Below are positions 44,101 to 53,151 of a stretch of DNA of 64,000 nt, piece by piece. This DNA is from Pseudomonas frederiksbergensis (lineage in GTDB: Bacteria > Pseudomonadota > Gammaproteobacteria > Pseudomonadales > Pseudomonadaceae), in the NCBI RefSeq assembly GCF_000802155.2, contig NZ_JQGJ02000002.1:434001-498000 (forward strand), in the 5' to 3' direction. Each line of letters starts with the position of its first letter. Position 1 is the first letter of the stretch. Under the pieces are notes generated by a model, which was not told the DNA's origin, ran no database searches, and was given only the letters and a program-made list of their open reading frames with translations. A program made the translations under genes and the position numbers.

Positions 44101-45672
44101 ATGAAGAAGCTCAGTCAGGAGGAGGTCGCCGACAAACTGCACCAGAACCATTTTCCTCGAGGTCCAGAACTGGAGCGACTCTCCGATCCGGTCGTCGACA
44201 CTCCCATGCTGGTCACACTGGAGCAGTTACGACCCTACGAACACAACCCACGCTTCATCCGTAATCCGCTTTTTGACGATATTAAAGCCTCCATCCGTGA
44301 ACGCGGGCTGGATCAACCACCGCCGATTACCCGCCGCCCGGGTGGGACCTATTTCATTATCCGCAACGGCGGTAATACGCGGTTGGCAATTCTCGGCGAG
44401 CTGTGGCAGGAAACCCGCGACGAGCGCTTCTTTCGCATTCATTGTCTGTTTCGGCCTTGGAGCAATGAAGTCACCACCCTGCTCGGCCATCTGGCCGAAA
44501 GCGATCTGCACGGTCAACTCACCTTCATCGAACGGGCTCTGGCGGTGGCCAAACTCAAAACCATGATCGAATCAGACGGAGCGACACTCTCGCAACGTGA
44601 GCTGGGGCGACGTATTGCCGCTGGGGGTTACCCAATTTCACAGTCGCACATCAGCCGGATGCTCGACACCCTCGAACATCTCCTGCCCGCCATTCCACAG
44701 ACCCTGTATGCCGGATTGGGTAAACCCAAAATTGAACGCTTGATCGCTCTGCGTAGCCAGGCTGAACGAACCTGGAATCGTTACCCAACCGACATCATTT
44801 CGTTCCCCGAGTTTTGGCTCGACACCTTGGGGCAATTTGATGCCGATCCCGAATCTTTCCACCTTGAGCAAATCAAGGATGAACTGCTCGAACGCATGAG
44901 CCGCCTACTCGGCCAGTCCTACCGCATGTTGGCCTTGGAGTTGAGCTCCACACAACGGCCTGGCGTTGTCAGCACTTCCTTAGAGAACAGCCATCTGCCA
45001 AGCATTGATGAAGCCGCAGCAGGACCTCCCTCCTCCGAGTCCCGCCCCCCATCAACTGAAACCGGAACCCGGGCCGAAACAGCGCCAGAGGAGCAGCTCA
45101 CGCTGCCCGAAACGAATGTCGCATCAGCAGTCAGCCCTCGGTCACGTGTCCAACAAATTCGCGAACAGATTGAACGCGACACTGCCCCCGAACCAGCACC
45201 GACCGTCGAAACCTGCATGATCGACGACCTCTGGATCATCGCACCAACACTGGATACCCCCGAGCAGCTGCGTTTAGCCATTGCTGGGCTGGCTCGGGAA
45301 CTGGCGACCTATGCCGGGTATCCCGAGAGCGTCAGCGATCAGCAGCGCGACTTGGGCTTCGCCCTGAACATCGACCAACTTGATCTTGCAGCGCCCCGCG
45401 CGACCGGCGTTCACCTATTGCTCCTGGCCCTGCTGCGCGCTCAAGACAAAGTGAACTGGGAAGATCGTAAGCAATTGCCCTCAGCCTTGTTCGGACAACT
45501 GCTATTGGGGGTCTATCAACTCCCGCTGACAGATCGTCCCGCCATGGACGTAGGACTGGAGCGACTGCCCGACAGTCTGTTAATCAAACTGTATCGTCTC
45601 ATTCGCTTAGCCCGGCGCCTGATCGACTTATCGCTTTCCGCTGAAGTCGATTCACCAAGGGAGGAGCCATGA
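44101..45672 (+). CDS. ICE ParB family protein (PFGI-1 class, TIGR03764-like)
   Basis: A 523-residue ParB-related protein of the PFGI-1 class. The ParB/Srx-like nuclease-fold domain is near residues 38-115 (LVTLEQLRPYEHNPRFIRN, then IKASIRERGLDQPPPITRR, IRNGGNTRLAIL). A helix-turn-helix region follows (LSQRELGRRIAAGGYPISQSHISRMLDTL). A Pro/Ser/Glu-rich linker near residues 285-360 leads to a helical C-terminal domain. It is expected to bind centromere-like sites and stabilise the excised element, normally with ParA, which here appears to be lost. The stop overlaps the start of the next gene. Confidence 0.92.
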   Translation: MKKLSQEEVADKLHQNHFPRGPELERLSDPVVDTPMLVTLEQLRPYEHNPRFIRNPLFDDIKASIRERGLDQPPPITRRPGGTYFIIRNGGNTRLAILGELWQETRDERFFRIHCLFRPWSNEVTTLLGHLAESDLHGQLTFIERALAVAKLKTMIESDGATLSQRELGRRIAAGGYPISQSHISRMLDTLEHLLPAIPQTLYAGLGKPKIERLIALRSQAERTWNRYPTDIISFPEFWLDTLGQFDADPESFHLEQIKDELLERMSRLLGQSYRMLALELSSTQRPGVVSTSLENSHLPSIDEAAAGPPSSESRPPSTETGTRAETAPEEQLTLPETNVASAVSPRSRVQQIREQIERDTAPEPAPTVETCMIDDLWIIAPTLDTPEQLRLAIAGLARELATYAGYPESVSDQQRDLGFALNIDQLDLAAPRATGVHLLLLALLRAQDKVNWEDRKQLPSALFGQLLLGVYQLPLTDRPAMDVGLERLPDSLLIKLYRLIRLARRLIDLSLSAEVDSPREEP

Positions 45673-46217
45673 ACCTGTCCTTCAACGTGCTCAACCAGGC
45701 CATGCTGACTCAGGTCCTTCACGAGTTGCGCCTGGGTAACCTGCAACGCTGCAAAGCACTCGGGCTGGGTGAGGAGGACATTTACTTATTGCAATCCTTA
45801 CCGCCTACCACGCTGTCACGCCTAGCCCACGCCACCGTCCCCTGGGTTGAGATCAAAATTGATTCGCCGGTGCTACATCGCTTGATCGACCAGGCCGAAC
45901 GCGACGAACAGAACGAGCGCCTGATCAACCGAGCGCTCAAGCTCGGTGCCAGCAGTACCATCATGTATCAGTGCTTCGGCTTGGCGCATTCGGAGACCGC
46001 CCTGCGCCGACGGCTGCTCAAGATAGAACCCCGTAAGGGCCGGCCCCAGAGCTTGAGCGAAGCGCAGGAACATGCGCTCTGGCAGCGTTGGTGCCAGCTA
46101 CGCGCTGAGGACGATGCTGAGGATCAGCTCGACGCCATGATGATGTTGGCGGAGGAGCAACAAATCAGCTTGACCATCGTTTGGCAGCAGATCGACCATT
46201 ACAGCAACGGAACATGA
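45669..46217 (+). CDS. DUF2857 family ICE protein
   Basis: A 182-residue protein of the DUF2857 family, found next to ParB in PFGI-1/SPI-7-type elements. It is helical, with no signal or membrane segment. It contains LGNLQRCKALGLGEEDIYLLQSLPPTTLSRL and a helix-turn-helix-like stretch (ASSTIMYQCFGLAHSETALRRRLLK), suggesting DNA binding. The function is not established. It overlaps ParB by 4 bp and the next gene by 4 bp (ATGA), so the three are translated as a coupled set. Confidence 0.85.
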   Translation: MNLSFNVLNQAMLTQVLHELRLGNLQRCKALGLGEEDIYLLQSLPPTTLSRLAHATVPWVEIKIDSPVLHRLIDQAERDEQNERLINRALKLGASSTIMYQCFGLAHSETALRRRLLKIEPRKGRPQSLSEAQEHALWQRWCQLRAEDDAEDQLDAMMMLAEEQQISLTIVWQQIDHYSNGT

Positions 46218-47401
46218 ACACTACCCCTTCCAGTCGCTGGCAACGTGTTCTGCAGCAATGCACCCAACAACTAAGTGAACGTTGGCCCGCACGCCCCACC
46301 ACTGAACATCCTTCCAACCAGGCCCTGCAGGCGGGCTTTTTGTTCAGTGGCCAATCTAACGAAGTCGTGCCACGTCGACTGCTGCTGGATAGTCGGCTAA
46401 CGCCATTGGAACGGAATGCCTGGCAAGTATTTCGACTCATGCTGCAAGACCAGGGAGTGGTCACGCCGCGCTATGAAGATCTGCAACCTTACTTGTCGAG
46501 CGTGCCCTACGGTGCGTCAGCCTCTCGTGAAACCATCGCTCGCGTTTTGACGATGCTCCGGCTGACCCGCTGGCTCAGCTTGGTAAGTCGTGGCCGCGAT
46601 CAGCTCAGCGGGCGCCTACAAGGTTCTCTATACGTCCTGCACGATGAACCGTTAACCCCCGCCGAAGCCATGGAGGTGGATCAGGATTACCTGGAGCTAG
46701 TCGGACACGCCCTCGATCATGCAACCAAGGCTGTGCGAATTGTCGCTCGGCATGTTTTGGAAGAAATTCGTCAGGACACCGATATCGATTTGGGTCGGCT
46801 CCCCACCCGACTCGACAGTTGGGGCGACCATTGGACAAAACAAGGATTGGATCAGACGACCGATGAAGCGTTACACGATTCCGAACGGGGTGGCGATCAC
46901 CGCGTTCGGAATCATGCGGGACCTCGTTCGGATTCCGAGCCGGGTCTGAACGCCCATGTTTCCGGCACCGTTCGGAATGCGAATGCCGCCTGTACTGTAT
47001 TAAAAGAAAGTATATGTACTGTACCGCGCGCGACCCCAGCAGTGGATAACCTGCACTGGCCTGATCCGCTGCACCTGAGTCCGAGCGAGCGGCAGGCCGT
47101 CACCGTGACGCTGAACAAGCTAAAACCAGCGGATCGGCAGGCGGTGCTCAACGAAGCGGCCGCGCGGTGTGCGGCAGGTAGCGTCCGCAAACCGTCGGCG
47201 TATCTGATGGGCCTGATCCAGCGGGCGCTGAAAGGCGATTTCCGCCCTTGGGCAGGTCAGGCTGAATCGTTACCCATTGCGGAACCGCCACCAGTCCCTT
47301 CACGCCGACCGAGAAAACAGGGCGAACCAGTCTCTGCCATGGCCCAAGCGTGCCTGAATGAGTTGCGCCAGCTGCGCGGTAAACGCCCTGGACGTCAGTA
47401 G
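46214..47401 (+). CDS. STY4528 family ICE replication-associated protein
   Basis: A 395-residue protein matching the STY4528-type family of SPI-7-like elements, placed between DUF2857 and TIGR03761 genes. The start ATG 46214 overlaps the previous stop (ATGA). The N-terminal half has a winged-helix replication-initiator look (LDSRLTPLERNAWQVFRLMLQDQGVVTPRYEDLQPYLS, then ASRETIARVLTMLRLTRWLSLV). The C-terminal part resembles the replication-protein tail VRKPSAYLMGLIQRALKGDFRPW. Residues about 215-265 are low in complexity and vary between elements. Expected role: replication or stability of the excised circle. Confidence 0.85.
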   Translation: MNTTPSSRWQRVLQQCTQQLSERWPARPTTEHPSNQALQAGFLFSGQSNEVVPRRLLLDSRLTPLERNAWQVFRLMLQDQGVVTPRYEDLQPYLSSVPYGASASRETIARVLTMLRLTRWLSLVSRGRDQLSGRLQGSLYVLHDEPLTPAEAMEVDQDYLELVGHALDHATKAVRIVARHVLEEIRQDTDIDLGRLPTRLDSWGDHWTKQGLDQTTDEALHDSERGGDHRVRNHAGPRSDSEPGLNAHVSGTVRNANAACTVLKESICTVPRATPAVDNLHWPDPLHLSPSERQAVTVTLNKLKPADRQAVLNEAAARCAAGSVRKPSAYLMGLIQRALKGDFRPWAGQAESLPIAEPPPVPSRRPRKQGEPVSAMAQACLNELRQLRGKRPGRQ

Positions 47402-47545
47402 ATTTGATGCCACTGGCATCACTGTCGCGCGTGTCGAAAATTAACCGTCTCGAACCAAACCGAACACACCGCATTCAGCTTTTCGGCTGTCCTTGACCTT
47501 CATCTGTCGCAACGTTCCCGTCCAAGCCTATGCGAGGACGACACC

Positions 47546-48301
47546 GTGGCCGATCACTATCAGCTCAACCTGGGCTCATTGCGCAGCAGCATCACGCTAA
47601 CCCTACACACCCATCACGCCGCCCGGATCTGGCAAGGTCGGACCGCACGTGAAGGTGTCCACTCGATCATGGGCATGGCCGGCTACATCAGTGTCACCAA
47701 CCTGATGAAACAAACTGCGGCCCAGGACGATCCTTATGCCGATTGGGCCATCGTGCAGCTCGAAGAAAAATTGATGCAGGCCAAAGCTGGGATGCTGGAA
47801 CTGACCCAGCAGTTGGACCGGATCAAGCAGGACCTGCCGACGCAGATCGACATGGGGGACAACCTCAACATCCATCCCGTCACCTTACCCTTATACATCG
47901 GCAGCCAACTGGGATTTCTCGCCGTCTACCTGCTGACTGACTACGACACGCTGGTGCGCCACACCCTGTTGGCCCATCACACCGCCTTGATTGGTCGCCG
48001 AGACATGGAAGCCTGGATCGACGATGGTGCCCATTTGCTGCGCAGCCTGTTCGGTCAGGCGCAGCGCTATCGGCATGCTGGCGTCACCCGTGACGACATG
48101 GCGGCGAACAACGCTCGTGCTCTGGCGGCCATGGAGAAGTTTGGATTACCCCCTATGGACATCCTTGAGGGGCATCGCCGCTCCCAGTTCGCGCCACCGA
48201 TCATTCGTCGTAGCGCTGTGGCGGTGGATGACGCGGACGCGTTGGCGGAGAACGCGGCAGAGCCATCTGCGACAGTCGATGAGCCGGAGGACGAAGCATG
48301 A
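47546..48301 (+). CDS. ICE protein of TIGR03761 (PFL_4669) family
   Basis: A 251-residue protein of the family named after PFL_4669. Hallmarks are the start LGSLRSSITLTLHTHHAARIWQGR, the middle LYIGSQLGFLAVYLLTDYDTLVRHTLLAHHTALI, and GLPPMDILEGHRRSQFAPPI near the end. The start is GTG 47546 with GAGGAC upstream. Its function is not known, but it is conserved between the STY4528-type gene and DUF3158/SSB in this ICE class. It overlaps the next gene by 4 bp. Confidence 0.92.
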   Translation: MADHYQLNLGSLRSSITLTLHTHHAARIWQGRTAREGVHSIMGMAGYISVTNLMKQTAAQDDPYADWAIVQLEEKLMQAKAGMLELTQQLDRIKQDLPTQIDMGDNLNIHPVTLPLYIGSQLGFLAVYLLTDYDTLVRHTLLAHHTALIGRRDMEAWIDDGAHLLRSLFGQAQRYRHAGVTRDDMAANNARALAAMEKFGLPPMDILEGHRRSQFAPPIIRRSAVAVDDADALAENAAEPSATVDEPEDEA

Positions 48302-48810
48302 AGCCCTTTATCTCGACTCAGCCAATCCCCCTCGAAACACTCACACCGGATGCCTATCGACAGCTCGAACATTCTGCCTCCCTAAAAAGCCTTTTAAAAC
48401 CTTTTAAGGGTAAGGGGGAGCTGGAATACCTGGCGCAGGTGGCGAGGGAAACCGAGGCGCAGTTACGTCGTCTGATGGAGGCTGTGGTGCAGCAAGCCGG
48501 ACAACCGCCTTACTCGTTGCTGGATATTCGATTGGTGCTGCAGAACACCAGTGCGGGCAGCACCTTTTTGCGATGGCGCACCCGCGACTTTGCCCGCATG
48601 GGCGTTGCGGCCTGGGAACGCCAGGTCTCCAACAAGGCTTTGCCCCAAGCCGTACGCGAGGGATTGCACCGTTTCGAATGCGAGCGCATTGCACTGAACT
48701 TGCAGATGAGCGTGGTGCATTCGCTCTACCGTCAGGCTTCAACCTGCACGATCAAAATGGCGAGCGCCGAACGGCTGCTGCGCCAATTCACACCAGCAGC
48801 GGAGATATAA
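48298..48810 (+). CDS. DUF3158 family ICE protein
   Basis: A 170-residue protein of the DUF3158 family, always located between the TIGR03761 gene and ssb in related elements. It contains LKPFKGKGELEYLAQVARETEAQLRRLME and SAGSTFLRWRTRDFARMGVAAWE. No export signal is present. The role is unknown; co-location with SSB and topoisomerase III suggests DNA processing. The start overlaps the previous stop (ATGA), and its own stop lies 2 bp before the ssb start. Confidence 0.88.
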   Translation: MKPFISTQPIPLETLTPDAYRQLEHSASLKSLLKPFKGKGELEYLAQVARETEAQLRRLMEAVVQQAGQPPYSLLDIRLVLQNTSAGSTFLRWRTRDFARMGVAAWERQVSNKALPQAVREGLHRFECERIALNLQMSVVHSLYRQASTCTIKMASAERLLRQFTPAAEI

Positions 48811-48812
48811 CA

Positions 48813-49283
48813 ATGAGTACCTTTTTCGTCGGCGAAGGCAACATCGGCAGTGCGCCAGAGTTCCAGGAGTTCCCGTCAGGCAATGACGAGCCACGGCGCT
48901 TGCTGCGCCTGAATGTGTACTTCGACAACCCCGTGCCACGCGATGGCAGCTATGAGGATCGAGGCGGCTATTGGGCGCCGGTCGAGCTCTGGCACCGCGA
49001 GGCTGAACACTGGAGCACGCTGTACCAGAAAGGCATGCGCGTGTTGGTAGAGGGCCGCACCGTGCGCGATGAGTGGGAGGACAGTGAAGACAATGCCCGG
49101 GTCACCTTCAAGATCGAGGCGCGTCGTGTCGGCATCCTGCCTCATCGCGTGCAGAACGTGGTCATGCGGGAGCGCTCAAGTGAATCAGCCTCGTCTGCGG
49201 CTCCCGTCGGGCAGGCTACAGACCAGGCCAGCTCGCCTGCGTCGAAGTCCAAAAAGCGCAGAGGGCAGCCACCATCGGCATGA
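48813..49283 (+). CDS. ssb: ICE-encoded single-stranded DNA-binding protein
   Basis: A 156-residue SSB-like protein with the OB-fold core at residues 1-115 (FVGEGNIGSAPEFQEFP, then RLNVYFDNPVP, GGYWAPVELWHREAEHWSTLYQKGMRVLVEGR). A low-complexity tail ends in basic and Pro/Ser residues, without the acidic DDIPF tip of housekeeping SSB. The family is specific to these elements and protects single strands during conjugation or replication. ATG 48813 lies 2 bp after the DUF3158 stop. Confidence 0.9.
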   Translation: MSTFFVGEGNIGSAPEFQEFPSGNDEPRRLLRLNVYFDNPVPRDGSYEDRGGYWAPVELWHREAEHWSTLYQKGMRVLVEGRTVRDEWEDSEDNARVTFKIEARRVGILPHRVQNVVMRERSSESASSAAPVGQATDQASSPASKSKKRRGQPPSA

Positions 49284-49420
49284 CGGACTTGAGGCATAAA
49301 AATTCCGCCTTTGCGTGAAGTCCCCCGGGCTGTCATTACTCGCTGCTCGTGAAGCACTGTCGTCCATGTGACTACAAGGTAGCCGCCTCGCCCCCATTCA
49401 AGGTTGCCCTCACCGACTAA

Positions 49421-49451
49421 TATGAGGAACCTGCCATTCAGGTTTCTCATA
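49421..49451 (+). promoter_or_regulatory. Stem-loop in the topoisomerase III leader
   Basis: TATGAGGAACCTG (49421-49433) and CAGGTTTCTCATA (49439-49451) pair over 13 positions with one G-U wobble and a 5-base loop, 55 bp before the topB start. No T tract follows, so it is more likely a regulatory RNA structure or operator than a terminator. The gap 49284-49506 otherwise shows no gene. Confidence 0.55.
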
Positions 49452-49506
49452 GCTTGCCACTGCTGTTTCCAACAACGCTGCTCCGAACTCAACCCGGAGC
49501 AGTTCT

Positions 49507-51474
49507 ATGCGTCTCTTTCTCTGCGAGAAACCCTCCCAAGGTCGTGACATCGCCAAGGTTCTCGGAGCCAGCCGACGTGGCGATGGTTGCTTGATCGGAC
49601 GCGAGACAACCGTCACCTGGTGTATCGGTCACCTGCTGGAAACGGCCCCACCTGAAGCCTATGGCGATCAGTACAAAACCTGGTCGCTGGATCATCTACC
49701 GATTATTCCCGCGCAGTGGAGGGTTGAGGTCAAACCCAAGACTGTCGCGCAGTTCAAAATCATCAAACACCTGCTCAGCGAAGCTACCACCGTCGTCATC
49801 GCCACCGACGCCGATCGCGAAGGTGAAATGATTGCCCGCGAGTTACTAGAGCTCTGCAACTATCGTGGTTCTGTTGAGCGCCTCTGGTTGTCCGCACTCA
49901 ACGAGGCGTCGATTCGCAAAGCACTGTCCTCGCTGAAGTCTAGTCAGGAGACCTTCCCGCTCTATCACTCAGCCCTCGCCCGCAGCCGCGCCGATTGGCT
50001 GATTGGTATGAACCTCAGTCGTTTGTTTACCCTCCTAGGACGGCGGGCGGGCTATGGCGCCGTGCTGTCGGTTGGACGCGTCCAAACGCCCACTTTGCGC
50101 TTGGTGGTTGAACGAGACCGCGCGATTGCCAGCTTCGTCCCGGTGCCGTACTGGGTGGTGGATGTGCACCTGTCTTCAATGGGGCAACCCTTCATCGCGT
50201 CGTGGATACCGCCAAGCTCAGGACGTGACGAAGCCGGTCGCTGCCTGCAGCAGGCGCTCGCCAGTCAGACCGTCCAAGCGCTTTCTCGCAGCAAGACCGC
50301 CACCGTAGTCTCGCTGCAGACTGAGCATTTGCGCGAAGCACCACCCCTGCCCTTCGACCTGAGCACACTGCAAGAATTCTGTTCGCGCAAGTTGGGACTC
50401 GGCGCTCAGGAAACCCTGAACATCGCCCAAGCCTTATATGAAACCCACAAAGCCACCAGCTATCCGCGCAGCGATTGCCGCTATTTGCCAGAGAGCATGT
50501 TCAACGAGGTCGCCGCGGTATTCGATGCCCTGCTCAGAATGGATCCCGCGTTACGCCCAGCGCTCGGAAGCGTTGATCGATCATTGCGCTCACGAGCATG
50601 GAACGATGGCAAGGTCACTGCGCACCACGCCATTATCCCCACCACCGAGCCGGCGAACCTTGGGCGGATGTCTGAACAAGAGCGCCAAGTCTACGAACTG
50701 ATTCGTAGCCACTACCTCGCGCAATTCCTGCCGCCTCACGAGTTTGATCGAACCGAGGTCGAACTGGAGTGCGGCGCCGAGCGTTTGACTGCTGTTGGCA
50801 AACGGATCCTCGTCCAAGGCTGGAAAGGCTTACTCTCCGACAACGCCGAAGACGATGAACCCGGTCAAAAGGCCCAGGTATTGCCTGCCCTACAACAGGG
50901 TATGCAGTGCGCAGTGGACGACGTCGAACTCAAGTCCATGCGCACCGCTGCGCCCAAACCGCTCACCGAGGGCGATCTGATCAAGGCGATGAAAAACGTC
51001 GCCAAGCTGGTCAACGACCCGCGCCTGAAACAGAAACTTCGGGATACCACCGGTATCGGCACCGAAGCCACGCGAGCCGGCATTATCAAGGGATTGATTG
51101 ATCGCGGTTATTTGTTGAAGAAGAAACGAGCCTTGATGGCCTCCGCAGCGGCCCATACGCTGATCGAGGCGGTGCCCGCTGCCGTCGCGGATCCGGGTAT
51201 GACAGCGATCTGGGAGCAAGCTCTGGATGAAATCGAAGCGGGACGTCTGACCTTGGATGCATTCGTTGCCAAGCAGGCGCACTGGATTACGCAGTTGATC
51301 GCAAACAGCGGAGCACTCACCTTGTCGGTACCGGTCGAAGCCGGGCCTGTCTGCCCCATTTGCAAGGCCTCAATGCTCCGGCGGAAGGGAAAATCAGGGC
51401 CGTTCTGGTCATGCTCCCACTACCCAGACTGCAAAGGCACTGCGCCGATCAGTAAAGGTATACGTCGTCCATGA
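49507..51474 (+). CDS. topB: DNA topoisomerase III
   Basis: A 655-residue type IA topoisomerase, close to E. coli TopB in length, which passes single strands to decatenate DNA. The TOPRIM domain is at residues 1-150 (LFLCEKPSQGRDIAKVLG, IATDADREGEMIARELLE). The active-site Tyr lies in ATSYPRSDCRYLP, near residue 318. A C-terminal zinc ribbon reads CPICKASMLRR to CSHYPDCKG. ATG 49507 has CCCGGAG upstream. It is the usual topoisomerase of this ICE class, following SSB, and may resolve the excised or replicating circle. Confidence 0.97.
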   Translation: MRLFLCEKPSQGRDIAKVLGASRRGDGCLIGRETTVTWCIGHLLETAPPEAYGDQYKTWSLDHLPIIPAQWRVEVKPKTVAQFKIIKHLLSEATTVVIATDADREGEMIARELLELCNYRGSVERLWLSALNEASIRKALSSLKSSQETFPLYHSALARSRADWLIGMNLSRLFTLLGRRAGYGAVLSVGRVQTPTLRLVVERDRAIASFVPVPYWVVDVHLSSMGQPFIASWIPPSSGRDEAGRCLQQALASQTVQALSRSKTATVVSLQTEHLREAPPLPFDLSTLQEFCSRKLGLGAQETLNIAQALYETHKATSYPRSDCRYLPESMFNEVAAVFDALLRMDPALRPALGSVDRSLRSRAWNDGKVTAHHAIIPTTEPANLGRMSEQERQVYELIRSHYLAQFLPPHEFDRTEVELECGAERLTAVGKRILVQGWKGLLSDNAEDDEPGQKAQVLPALQQGMQCAVDDVELKSMRTAAPKPLTEGDLIKAMKNVAKLVNDPRLKQKLRDTTGIGTEATRAGIIKGLIDRGYLLKKKRALMASAAAHTLIEAVPAAVADPGMTAIWEQALDEIEAGRLTLDAFVAKQAHWITQLIANSGALTLSVPVEAGPVCPICKASMLRRKGKSGPFWSCSHYPDCKGTAPISKGIRRP

Positions 51475-51513
51475 GGCACCATTTGGCGCTCACATGAACC
51501 TCGGGTGAGGTCG

Positions 51514-51771
51514 TCAGTGCATCATCGACGGCGCCTGATCCTTCTCCAAATCGTCTAGCGGTTGTCCAATTTCACGGGCCAAGGCGATGCCTGTCGCGAT
51601 CCATATCTGCCCCAGTTCGTTGAACGCTTTCAGGTGAGCAGGATCTTCGTTGAGCCAATGAACAAGGCTGTCGAGGTGTGCGGGGTTATCAGGGCAATCA
51701 TGGATCTTGATGAACAGCTCCAGTGTTCGATCCCAGATCAAGTCCATGTCGTTCTCGCGCTGCTCATCCAT
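51514..51771 (-). CDS. Small stand-alone DUF4880 (FecR N-terminal)-like protein
   Basis: An 85-residue protein starting MDEQRENDMDLIWDRTLELF. The central part LVHWLNEDPAHLKAFNELGQIW resembles the N-terminal DUF4880 domain of FecR-type anti-sigma regulators (pattern WLaaDPaHraAfxxxxxxW). There is no membrane helix or periplasmic FecR domain, so it is a free cytoplasmic version. A long frame starts at 51789, but GGAGGAAAGG upstream of 51771 favours the shorter protein. It is divergent from the XRE regulator gene. Function unknown; regulation of transcription through a sigma factor is a guess. Confidence 0.65.
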   Translation of the reverse strand: MDEQRENDMDLIWDRTLELFIKIHDCPDNPAHLDSLVHWLNEDPAHLKAFNELGQIWIATGIALAREIGQPLDDLEKDQAPSMMH

Positions 51772-51980
51772 GCTCAACCTTTCCTCCATTTGGTCCTATC
51801 AGACCGCTCAGTCTTACTGGTCACTACGGGCTCTGATTCCTGAAGGAACACATGTCACGTCGCGACAAACAGGTATTTCAGTCAATATAACAACCCTATA
51901 AGTCGATACACAACCGTTAAGGATGTTCATGTCAACGGGTCTTTGCTCAACCATTCGGGTTGAATTGGAGAACTCATCAC

Positions 51981-52322
51981 TTGGCACATAAACATCCAAC
52001 CCAAGCCCAAATTGGGCGCATGATCGCGAAGCACCGCACTCAGCGTAATCTGACCCAGGAAGAGGTGGCTGAACGCCTGGGGATCGGCAGCGAAGCCATT
52101 TCGCGCCTTGAGCGGGGTGTGGTGGAGCTTTCCGTGGTCAAGCTGATGCAACTGGCGGACATCTTCGACTGCCGGATGGATGAACTGCTGACGGAGTCGA
52201 GCAGTCGCCCCAACGACCAGGGCCAGATGATCGCGGGCCTGCTGAGCGGCCTTCAAGAAAGCGACCGTGCGTTTATCCTGACCACCGTCGAACAGCTGGC
52301 CGCTCATCTCAGTAGCAAATAA
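51981..52322 (+). CDS. XRE family transcriptional regulator
   Basis: A protein of about 113 residues with a Cro/CI helix-turn-helix: IGRMIAKHRTQRNLTQEEVAERLGIGSEAISRLERGVVELSVVKLMQLADIF, followed by a short helical tail (AGLLSGLQESDRAFILTTVEQLAAHL). No ATG precedes the conserved IGRMIA segment, so the start is a TTG, either 51981 (GGAG upstream) or 51960. It is divergent from the DUF4880-like gene and may control transfer or accessory genes. It is followed by the hairpin-rich gene-free tract. Confidence 0.88.
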   Translation: MAHKHPTQAQIGRMIAKHRTQRNLTQEEVAERLGIGSEAISRLERGVVELSVVKLMQLADIFDCRMDELLTESSSRPNDQGQMIAGLLSGLQESDRAFILTTVEQLAAHLSSK

Positions 52323-52497
52323 CCGCTTCGCCCACTGGCTTGACGGCGTCACACCCACTCTGCTGTAGTGCCTCAGGATCATCGCTACGGCGACCCAAGA
52401 CCGATTCGCTCCGGGTAGCTCGGTCGGACTCCCTGAGTTCGGAGCCTTCTCTTCTGCGGAATTTCATTCCCGCTTTGTGCTCGACCGGATCAATGTG

Positions 52498-52542
52498 GCG
52501 GATGACCGCTGTTGCCTCTGCCAGGCATCAGCGGTCATCCGC
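52498..52542. repeat. Long near-perfect hairpin, 14 + 5 bp stem
   Basis: GCGGATGACCGCTG (52498-52511) and CAGCGGTCATCCGC (52529-52542) are exact complements. Inside, after one T-T mismatch, TGCCT (52513-52517) pairs with AGGCA (52523-52527) around the loop CTGCC. The total stem of 19 pairs is the strongest structure in the tract and has no T tract, so it is not an ordinary terminator. Confidence 0.8.
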
Positions 52543-52564
52543 TACGGCGATCGCATTCAGTCCC

Positions 52565-52592
52565 GGTGCCCGCCGGGGGAATACTGGGCACC
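52565..52592. repeat. Second hairpin of the gene-free tract
   Basis: GGTGCCC (52565-52571) pairs with GGGCACC (52586-52592) across a 14-base loop rich in G (GCCGGGGGAATACT). It lies only 22 bp after the long hairpin, so the two could act together as a site for a DNA-processing protein. Confidence 0.6.
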
Positions 52593-53122
52593 CTTTGTGC
52601 GCGGATGCGTGCCAGCGTGTTCCGACCCAGGCCACGATAAGGGTCGGTTGGCGAATCGAGATGCAGTTTAAGCAAGTTTTGCGAGGAGCTTCTCGACTGC
52701 AAAGTTCGCCAAAGGTGGTTTTTCTCTTCCTCGCCTGGCACCCCACCAGGCCCACTTTTCACTTTCGTCCGTCCAGTGTTTGCCACTGAATTCCGGCCAT
52801 AAAAAATCGGGTTGCGGCGCCTTGACGCTCCCCTGTGACAGGCTTATATAAAGGGCGTGGTTTGCTGTCGTTGACAGCCCAGCCCAGGTAGCCAGAACCT
52901 TCAAGGCTACGCCACGTTCGTGGTGGTTTACCCAAGTGCGATCAGCATTCGGAAGCTCGCCCGGTTACCGCTTCAGCGGTGATGAATGCTCACTGTCCCC
53001 AGATCCGCAAACCACTGCTGCGGATCCTCTTCTGCTGCATCGCTATTTTCCCAGGCGCATCGTTCTGATCGTCATTGGCTTGCCGGTGACAAGTCGTTCA
53101 TCGCTCGCCTTCACCTTACCCA

Positions 53123-53151
53123 CCCTGACGGGGCTCACTTCCCCGTCAGGG
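53123..53151 (+). promoter_or_regulatory. 11-bp leader hairpin upstream of the STY4534-type gene
   Basis: CCCTGACGGGG (53123-53133) and CCCCGTCAGGG (53141-53151) pair perfectly around CTCACTT, ending 38 bp before the ATG at 53190 and followed by GTTGTG. A similar GGGG/CCCC hairpin followed by GGGTGTG lies upstream of the radC gene at 54143-54160. There is no T tract. Confidence 0.65.

Noticed and set aside
52340..52789. Plus-strand frame of 149 codons in the gene-free tract
   Set aside because: No start signal or domain; it would run through the strong hairpins, and its composition is like the alternative frames.
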